Shown one piece after another: positions 59,304 through 64,000 of a DNA stretch of 64,000 nucleotides (its first letter is position 1; each line of letters starts with the position of its first letter). The stretch lies in the NCBI GenBank assembly GCA_016713085.1, contig JADJPV010000006.1, positions 124,001 to 188,000 on the forward strand, written 5' to 3'. Under the pieces are notes generated by a model that was not told the origin of the DNA, did no database searches, and saw only the letters and a program-made list of their open reading frames with translations. A program made the position numbers and the translations under genes. The stretch is from Chitinophagaceae bacterium (GTDB lineage Bacteria > Bacteroidota > Bacteroidia > Chitinophagales > Chitinophagaceae).

Positions 59304-60146
59304 ATGCAAACAAAACATCTTCCATTTATCCTGTTTATCCTGCTTTCAATTCCTGTTGCCGGTTTCAGCCAGTTTTATCATAAAGACATTGTGAGTCTGA
59401 AACAAACCACCGATCAATTAAAGATTTACAAAGCCAATAAGGTAAAAAAAGTAGTGCTGAATTCTTTTGAACCAAGTGGCGAGCCTACTGATAAGTTTAT
59501 CTGCTTCCAGGAAGTTTCCCCTTCCTTTAATTTTATTAAAACATACAGCCAGTCGGCGCAAACCATGCAATCGGTGCTCAACAGCCAGTTTAATTTTAAA
59601 GGACAGCTCATCCGCAGTGCCGACAGTTCCAATACCACCCTGAATGTTTCATCGTATACTTATGATGCTTTGGGGAGAATGGTTTCTGTTGAATCAGTTT
59701 CGCAGGCCTATGCCTACCAGACTAAAGAAATTGAAAAACATCAGTGGTTTTACGACACAACCGGTTTCCCGGTAAAAATGCTGCGGATCAAAAACAATAC
59801 AGACACGGTTGAAGTACAATTTAAAGCCGATGAAAAAGGAAATGTTGCTGAAGAAGTTTGGCGCAGCAAGGGAGTTGAAACGCAATCCTACTTTTATTAT
59901 TACGATGAGCAGAAACGGTTAACGGATATTGTTCGCTATAATGACCGGGCAAGAAAGTTATTGCCTGATTATATTTTTGAATATAACGAGCAGGCACAGC
60001 TTACTCAAATGACCACCGTACAGTCGGGCACCAGCAATTATGTTACCTGGAAATACCAGTACAACCCGCAGGGGTTAAAAACAAGGGAAAGTATTTACAG
60101 CAAACAGAAGGAATTAATGGGCTATATCACGTACAGGTACGAATAA
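59304..60146 (+). CDS. Exported protein with RHS/YD-like repeats
   Basis: The 280-residue protein has a signal peptide (ending IPVAGFSQ). Several segments repeat a tyrosine-aspartate pattern (YTYDALGRMVSVESV, FYYYDEQKRLTDIVRYND, IFEYNEQAQLTQM, YQYNPQGLKTRES), as in YD repeats of RHS proteins, but the protein is far shorter than toxin-delivering RHS proteins and has no toxin tail. It probably is a small secreted beta-sheet protein. The function is unknown. Confidence 0.78.
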   Translation: MQTKHLPFILFILLSIPVAGFSQFYHKDIVSLKQTTDQLKIYKANKVKKVVLNSFEPSGEPTDKFICFQEVSPSFNFIKTYSQSAQTMQSVLNSQFNFKGQLIRSADSSNTTLNVSSYTYDALGRMVSVESVSQAYAYQTKEIEKHQWFYDTTGFPVKMLRIKNNTDTVEVQFKADEKGNVAEEVWRSKGVETQSYFYYYDEQKRLTDIVRYNDRARKLLPDYIFEYNEQAQLTQMTTVQSGTSNYVTWKYQYNPQGLKTRESIYSKQKELMGYITYRYE

Positions 60147-60182
60147 AAAGGCGGGGCCTTTAAAAAAAGTTGGGTGAGATGT

Positions 60183-60213
60183 TTTGTCAATTAGTGCTGC
60201 TTCTTTACATTTG
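60183..60213 (+). promoter_or_regulatory. Promoter of the tRNA-Gly gene
   Basis: A TTTG at 60183-60186 and TACATTTG at 60206-60213 are separated by 19 bases. This is a good match to the Bacteroidota consensus TTTG / TAnnTTTG with normal spacing. The tRNA starts 22 bases further. Confidence 0.7.
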
Positions 60214-60235
60214 CAACCCAATCGTTCTTTTTCAA

Positions 60236-60308
<73 letters not shown>

Positions 60309-60312
60309 CAGT

Positions 60313-60337
60313 TCCCGCCCAAGGCGGGATTTTTTTT
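60313..60337 (+). terminator. Terminator between tRNA-Gly and tRNA-Leu
   Basis: TCCCGCC (60313-60319) and GGCGGGA (60323-60329) close a 3-base loop and are followed by eight T. Its place between the two tRNAs would separate their transcription or attenuate it. Confidence 0.85.
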
Positions 60338-60346
60338 CACCTTCTT

Positions 60347-60432
60347 GCCCCGGTGGTGGAATTGGTAGACACGCAGGACTTAAAATCCTGTGACCCGCAA
60401 CGGTCGTAACGGTTCAACTCCGTTCAGGTGCA
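60347..60432 (+). tRNA. tRNA-Leu (anticodon TAA), with a mismatched acceptor stem
   Basis: A type II tRNA with D arm (AATTGGTAGAC), 5-base anticodon stem CAGGA/TCCTG, anticodon TAA at 60381-60383, long variable arm and T arm (AACGG/CCGTT). The acceptor strands are GCCCCGG (60347-60353) and CAGGTGC (60425-60431), which leaves two mismatches (C3-T70 and G6-A67). The 3' strand of the downstream tRNA-like copy (CCGGGGC) would pair perfectly with this 5' strand. The gene is otherwise normal and may still be active. Confidence 0.88.
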
Positions 60433-60438
60433 CATTGA

Positions 60439-60461
60439 AAGCAAAGAAACTTGCGTTTTTT
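60439..60461 (+). terminator. Weak terminator after tRNA-Leu (degenerate copy)
   Basis: Only four bases pair (GCAA at 60441-60444 with TTGC at 60451-60454) before a T run. It aligns with the stronger hairpin after the second tRNA-like copy (60786-60805). The GIY-YIG start codon follows five bases later. Confidence 0.5.
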
Positions 60462-60465
60462 GTTT

Positions 60466-60714
60466 ATGCACTTTGTATATATTTTATACTCCCAAAAATG
60501 CGATCGCTATTATATTGGCTTTTCTGCTGATGTGATGGCCAGGTTAGACCGTCATAATACAGGGAAAGTAACCGCTACTAAAAATTGCAGACCATATATT
60601 TTAAAAGCTGCAAAAGAATTTCCTACTGAAACGGATGCACGGAAAGAAGAATACCGTTTAAAGAAGATGAAAAGCAGAGTTTATCTTGAAAAATTAATTG
60701 AGGGGAATTGGTAG
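60466..60714 (+). CDS. GIY-YIG endonuclease located between two tRNA-Leu copies
   Basis: The 82-residue protein is a minimal GIY-YIG nuclease: FVYILYS and YYIGFSADV form the paired motifs (VYI in place of GIY), followed by RLDRHNTGK with the conserved Arg and His, the likely catalytic Glu in TETDARKEEYRLKKMKSR, and a short basic tail. Related small proteins act as DNA endonucleases in repair or mobile elements. I place the start at the ATG at 60466, immediately after the first tRNA's T tract. The stop codon (60712-60714) is the TAG within the D-arm sequence GGTAGAC of the second tRNA-like copy, so the last codons are tRNA-derived. This arrangement suggests a mobile cassette targeting tRNA-Leu. 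Confidence 0.88.
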   Translation: MHFVYILYSQKCDRYYIGFSADVMARLDRHNTGKVTATKNCRPYILKAAKEFPTETDARKEEYRLKKMKSRVYLEKLIEGNW

Positions 60715-60780
60715 ACACGCCCCGATCTATAATCGGGGTGACCCGCAACGGTCGTAACGGTTCAACTCCGTTCCGGGGCA
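60704..60780 (+). pseudogene. 5'-truncated tRNA-Leu-like sequence
   Basis: From GGAATTGGTAGACACG onward this repeats tRNA-Leu: the 34 bases at 60739-60772 (variable arm and T arm) are identical to 60391-60424, and the 3' acceptor strand CCGGGGC and discriminator A are present. The 5' acceptor strand is absent; the corresponding bases are the end of the GIY-YIG gene. The anticodon arm is 19 bases instead of 17 (CCCCGAT/ATCGGGG with CTATA between), and position 33 would be C in a 7-base loop. It therefore should not fold as a normal tRNA. Some tRNA finders may still call it. Confidence 0.75.
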
Positions 60781-60785
60781 CATTG

Positions 60786-60809
60786 AAAGCAACGAAAGTT
60801 GCTTTTTTT
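60786..60809 (+). terminator. Terminator after the second tRNA-like copy
   Basis: AAAGCAAC (60786-60793), loop GAAA, GTTGCTTT (60798-60805), then T. The stem is stronger than that of the matching hairpin after the first copy. Confidence 0.8.
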
Positions 60810-60987
60810 GTTTTAATACTTCTTTCAACTTATTCAACGACAACAACTATTCACTTCTTTCAAATTCAGGTAGCGGTATTAAACTGATTACTATCATACT
60901 AAAGTTTAATAATTCGCAGCATTTACTTTTAAAAATGATTATATTTTAGTGCAGGTAAGAACACAAACAAACCTGTTAATCGAAACG

Positions 60988-61464
60988 ATGATACAGTCTA
61001 TCGATACCCATAGAGTGAAAATTTTGAAACTGGTTTTGTTATTACTATGTATTTCACTTTTTATTGTATCTCTATTTTTGTTACCCTTCACGATAGAAGG
61101 TGACAATCCAAAACCATGGCCGATTGGATTATGGTGTTTTTTACTGGGATGGTTGACAGTTGCGAATGGTGCAGGTATTTCCTGGCTGGCAAATCCATTT
61201 CTGATATTAAGTTGGTTTATGTTTCATCGAAATATCAAGACTACAATATGGCTAAGTGCGTTTGCGGTATTCTTTTGTTTTTCCTTTATGTTTTTTCATG
61301 AAGTTGTCACTAATGGAGCAGGACTTACTAAAAAAATAACTGGTATTGGAATCGGATATTACGTTTGGCTAAGCAGTAGTGTTATAACTTTTGTCTCAAC
61401 TATCATTCTTCTAATCTTTCAAAGTAAGCAATCTTTTATACATCCGCATAAACTGGATTCTTAA
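60988..61464 (+). CDS. Integral membrane protein of unknown function
   Basis: The roughly 158-residue protein has four hydrophobic segments (LVLLLLCISLFIVSLFLL, then PIGLWCFLLGWLTVA, SAFAVFFCFSFMFF, and a last one before FQSKQSFI). I use the ATG at 60988; a GTG at 60949 would add 13 residues. There are no recognisable domains. It is downstream of the tRNA/GIY-YIG cassette but separated by a terminator and nearly 180 bases. Confidence 0.65.
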   Translation: MIQSIDTHRVKILKLVLLLLCISLFIVSLFLLPFTIEGDNPKPWPIGLWCFLLGWLTVANGAGISWLANPFLILSWFMFHRNIKTTIWLSAFAVFFCFSFMFFHEVVTNGAGLTKKITGIGIGYYVWLSSSVITFVSTIILLIFQSKQSFIHPHKLDS

Positions 61465-61552
61465 GGCACTTAAGATTAGCTAATGCATCAGTCGAGTCCG
61501 GCAATCAACATTTCCAAGCTATTGAAGGGCGCACCTGAACCAGCTGAATGAT

Positions 61553-61588
61553 TATCCTTTCAATCTTGTTAATCCCATAAATCCCGGT
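61553..61588 (+). repeat. Degenerate 9-base tandem repeat (AATCnnnnn, four units)
   Basis: Four consecutive 9-base units share the start TATC or AATC: TATCCTTTC, AATCTTGTT, AATCCCATA, AATCCCGGT, followed by TCAGACAA. Similar AATC-type runs ending in GGTTCAGAC are, from memory, frequent in Bacteroidota intergenic DNA. Confidence 0.5.
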
Positions 61589-61626
61589 TCAGACAATTAG
61601 CTGCGAAGAATTCCCGGAGTACAAGT

Positions 61627-61639
61627 GTGCGACGCAACA
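61627..61639 (-). repeat. Copy 3 of the dispersed motif TGTTGCGTCGCAC
   Basis: This exact core is on the opposite strand from the other two copies. Its flank on the minus strand reads TTTGTTGCGTCGCAC then ACTTGTAC, which is close to the copy at 25781. Confidence 0.55.
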
Positions 61640-61678
61640 AACGATTCATTGAAAATATACAGCCGGTATCAACGCAAT

Positions 61679-61704
61679 AAAAAACCGCCTTTGGGCGGTT
61701 TTTT
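61679..61704 (-). terminator. Terminator of the small membrane protein gene
   Basis: AAAACCGCC (61681-61689) pairs with GGCGGTTTT (61694-61702). On the minus strand a T run follows. It lies about 20 bases after the stop at 61723. Confidence 0.87.
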
Positions 61705-61722
61705 CTATTAAAGAAGAATTTC

Positions 61723-61926
61723 TTATTTATACTTTGGTGTGTACAAAGAACTTTCAGGTACTTCTACAGCTGGCTTACCTGTGTAACGTGAGCCATACAG
61801 TTTGTAGCATCCGCCGAGTAAAAAAGCAGCGATACAAAAGATCTGTACATAAAACAGAAAACGGGATGAAATAACCCAGTTACTGGTAATGTCCTTGTGC
61901 TTTTGATCAATTATTTCCTTTGCCAT
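61723..61926 (-). CDS. Small membrane protein
   Basis: The 67-residue protein starts at the ATG at 61924-61926 (MAKEIIDQKHKDI). It has one hydrophobic segment (FLFYVQIFCIAAFLLGGCYKL) and a short polar C-terminus. It ends at a strong terminator. No family is recognised. Confidence 0.6.
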   Translation of the reverse strand: MAKEIIDQKHKDITSNWVISSRFLFYVQIFCIAAFLLGGCYKLYGSRYTGKPAVEVPESSLYTPKYK

Positions 61927-61974
61927 GTTGGTTAATTTTCGTTGCAAATGTAAGGGATGATTGGAAACATCCGG

Positions 61975-62997
61975 TTATTTGGTCTTCACAATTTCAGAAA
62001 AAATTCTTGTTTTTTTTATGAAATACTTCCACACAATACTCCCCCCGTACACCCCCTGTAACGGAGCATATCCGATCCTGTCCTTTTTCTGTTTACCCAG
62101 GAACCATGCAGCAAAGGCAAAGTGTGCTTTGTAAATGGCTTTCCAGTAGTTGGTATTTCCTGTACTGAGCAGGGTTTTCCATGCTGAGATGGCATCTAAA
62201 CAAATCCGCAGGGGCAGCTTCCAGATCAATTGCTCTAAAGGCATGTTGCGGGTGATCATGATGAGGTTATTCCGGAAGTTGAGAAACACTTTCAGCGGGT
62301 TACCTGTTGGCAATGTGCCGCCTCCTACATGGTACACCACCGATTGCGGACAAACATAAATAAGATAACCGGTCCGCTGCATCCGCCAGCAAAGATCAAT
62401 TTCTTCCTGGTGGGCAAAAAAGAATTCGTCGAACCCACCCAACTCATGATACAGGTCTGCTTTTACAAACATCGCTGCACCGCTTGCCCAAAAGATGGGT
62501 GCAACATCATTGTACTGACCATGATCTTTTTCAAGCACATCAAACACCCGGCCTCTTGAAAAGGGATAACCCAATGCATCGATCCATCCTCCTGATGAGC
62601 CTGCATATTCAAACATTTCTTTGTTCTGATAAGAAAGGATTTTCGGCTGGCAGGCGGCAACCTTACTGTTGGCTTCCATCAGTTCCACAATGGGTTCAAT
62701 CCAACCAGGTTCAACTTCCACATCACTGTTTAAGAGTACATAATAATCTGCTTTGATTTGCTGCAGGAAAAAATTATAGCCTCCTGCGAATCCATAATTC
62801 TTGCTGCTGGTAAGGATTTCAACCATTGGAAACTGCTGCTGCAAAAAAGCAACTGAATCATCGGTTGATCCATTATCGGCAATAATAATCCGTTTGTTGA
62901 TATAGGTTGATGCAATAACGGAAGGGAGGAACTGTTGCAGGAATTTTTGACCATTCCAGTTTAAAATAACAACAGCAACAGAGGGTTGATGGGACAA
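61975..62997 (-). CDS. Glycosyltransferase family 2 (rhamnosyltransferase-like)
   Basis: The 340-residue protein has the GT-A fold landmarks: VVILNWNGQKFL at the start, ADNGSTDDS, the metal-binding acid region LLNSDVEVEPGWI, and HQEEIDLCWR near the acceptor site. The pattern matches WbbL-type glycosyltransferases of surface polysaccharide synthesis. I use the TTG at 62995-62997 (SHQPSVAVVILNW follows); the frame is open to 63069 but that would overlap the divergent gene's start. The donor sugar is not certain. Confidence 0.9.
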   Translation of the reverse strand: MSHQPSVAVVILNWNGQKFLQQFLPSVIASTYINKRIIIADNGSTDDSVAFLQQQFPMVEILTSSKNYGFAGGYNFFLQQIKADYYVLLNSDVEVEPGWIEPIVELMEANSKVAACQPKILSYQNKEMFEYAGSSGGWIDALGYPFSRGRVFDVLEKDHGQYNDVAPIFWASGAAMFVKADLYHELGGFDEFFFAHQEEIDLCWRMQRTGYLIYVCPQSVVYHVGGGTLPTGNPLKVFLNFRNNLIMITRNMPLEQLIWKLPLRICLDAISAWKTLLSTGNTNYWKAIYKAHFAFAAWFLGKQKKDRIGYAPLQGVYGGSIVWKYFIKKTRIFSEIVKTK

Positions 62998-63057
62998 GTG
63001 TGAAAATATTTTTTCAAAAATAGCTGTTGCCAGCCAAACCTTGTCTAAATTAGGCGC

Positions 63058-64000
63058 ATGCTTTTTCAATATTTTAACTGGCGTACACTTTTAGCACTGA
63101 TTGCTATTGGTATTGTTACAGGAACCATCTTTTATTCCAATTACCTGGCAACACAAATTGCAAAAGATGAACGGGTGAAAGTGGAGCAATGGGTGGAAGC
63201 CGGGAAATTCCTGATCAATGCACCGGTTGATGCGGATACTAAACTGCCTTCCCTGATCCGCAACGAGCAGAAATCGATCCCGATTATTGAAACAGATGAG
63301 AAAGACAGCATCGTCAGTTTTATCAATATTGATTCAGCAAAAGCAGCAGCTGACAAAGATTATGTAAAGAAAAAACTGAAATTGTTTAAAACACAAAATA
63401 CCCCGATCATTCTTGAAGTAAATAAAGAACCGCTGCTCATTAATAAATATTATTACGGTCATTCGCAGCTGCTGCTGCAGGTACAGTACTACCCCATTGT
63501 GCAATTATTTATTGTGGCTTTGTTTATCCTCATCACTCTTTTTTCACTGCAGGCAAGAAACAAATCAACACAAAACCAGGTATGGGCAGGTATGGCCAAG
63601 GAAACAGCACACCAGTTGGGCACGCCTGTTACTTCTTTACAGGGTTGGGTTGAAATGCTGAAAGAAAATGCCGGTAATGAACAGATAGCCACCGAAATTG
63701 AAAAAGATGTGAAACGGTTAAGGCTTGTAAGCGACCGTTTTGGAAAAATTGGCAGCACACCACAGCTTGAACCAAACAATGTGGTGAGGCAGGTGGAAGA
63801 AATGGTGGAGTATATCCGCAAGCGTACAACCGAAAAAGTACATCTCGAAGTAAAAAGGGCACAGGCCGATATGATTGCTTCTATTTCACCTCCCCTGTTC
63901 GACTGGGTAATTGAAAACTTATTAAAGAATGCACTGGATGCAATGGATGGCAAAGGCTCGATTACTGTTGAGATGACGGAAGAAGAACGTACCATCATTA
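63058..64000 (+). CDS. Sensor histidine kinase, partial (runs off the window)
   Basis: An ATG at 63058-63060 opens a frame of 314 codons to the window edge. It has an N-terminal membrane helix (LLALIAIGIVTGTIFY), an extracytoplasmic segment of about 110 residues, a second helix (IVQLFIVALFILITLF), then a His-kinase core: H-box TAHQLGTPVTSLQGW and N-box ENLLKNALDAM. The ATPase domain is cut. It diverges from the glycosyltransferase gene with about 60 bases between starts. The partner regulator is not visible. Confidence 0.9.
   Translation, partial: MLFQYFNWRTLLALIAIGIVTGTIFYSNYLATQIAKDERVKVEQWVEAGKFLINAPVDADTKLPSLIRNEQKSIPIIETDEKDSIVSFINIDSAKAAADKDYVKKKLKLFKTQNTPIILEVNKEPLLINKYYYGHSQLLLQVQYYPIVQLFIVALFILITLFSLQARNKSTQNQVWAGMAKETAHQLGTPVTSLQGWVEMLKENAGNEQIATEIEKDVKRLRLVSDRFGKIGSTPQLEPNNVVRQVEEMVEYIRKRTTEKVHLEVKRAQADMIASISPPLFDWVIENLLKNALDAMDGKGSITVEMTEEERTII

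Overview
The window comes from a Bacteroidota chromosome, most likely a member of Chitinophagales. The evidence is several secreted proteins with type IX secretion (T9SS) C-terminal sorting domains, family-restricted proteins (DUF4270, DUF6427, DUF3667, LytS/LytR-type two-component genes), TAnnTTTG promoter elements, few Shine-Dalgarno sites and AT-rich intergenic DNA. Taxonomy is inferred from gene content only.

Layout. Positions 1-4.9 kb hold three T9SS-type surface proteins; one is cut by the window edge, one is frameshifted and one has lost most of its sorting domain. From 4.9 to 14.8 kb are uvrA, an ECF sigma factor, a dsbD locus with an in-frame TGA beside a stand-alone DsbD-alpha protein, purQ, a DUF6427 membrane protein and a large secreted protein. 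From 14.9 to 23.6 kb are a TIGR01777 epimerase, an ABC-2 exporter, a metzincin-like protease, a Coa1-like protein, a FadN-like beta-oxidation enzyme under a strong inverted repeat, and an ECF sigma/anti-sigma pair. From 23.6 to 31 kb are metG, a two-domain esterase, an LtaS-type sulfatase and an LD-carboxypeptidase. A 1164-residue T9SS protein sits between two LD-carboxypeptidase paralogues. From 35.8 to 45 kb are a membrane pyrophosphatase, a YceI/beta-barrel/YceI cluster, two tandem alpha/beta hydrolases and a Kup potassium transporter. From 45.2 to 59.1 kb are queA, an envelope gene run (beta-barrel, DUF4270 lipoprotein, kelch lipoprotein), a LytS/LytR pair, thioredoxin, a very large NtrY-like kinase, mazG and a DUF3667 protein. 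The end holds a tRNA cluster, a GT2 glycosyltransferase and a partial histidine kinase.

The most unusual locus is 60347-60809. A small GIY-YIG nuclease gene lies between a tRNA-Leu(UAA) gene and a second, 5'-truncated tRNA-Leu-like sequence. The 5' acceptor strand of the first copy pairs imperfectly with its own 3' strand but perfectly with the 3' strand of the second copy. The nuclease reading frame starts right after the first copy's terminator and stops inside the D-arm of the second. This looks like a nuclease-plus-tRNA-3'-half cassette inserted into a tRNA gene.

Nine single-base frame disruptions break otherwise intact genes, including the normally essential metG, and most fall in homopolymer runs. 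I therefore read most of them as sequence errors, and I report those genes as whole spans with the break positions given. The dsbD stop (a substitution-type change) and the loss of a sorting-domain segment near 4760 do not fit that simple error pattern.
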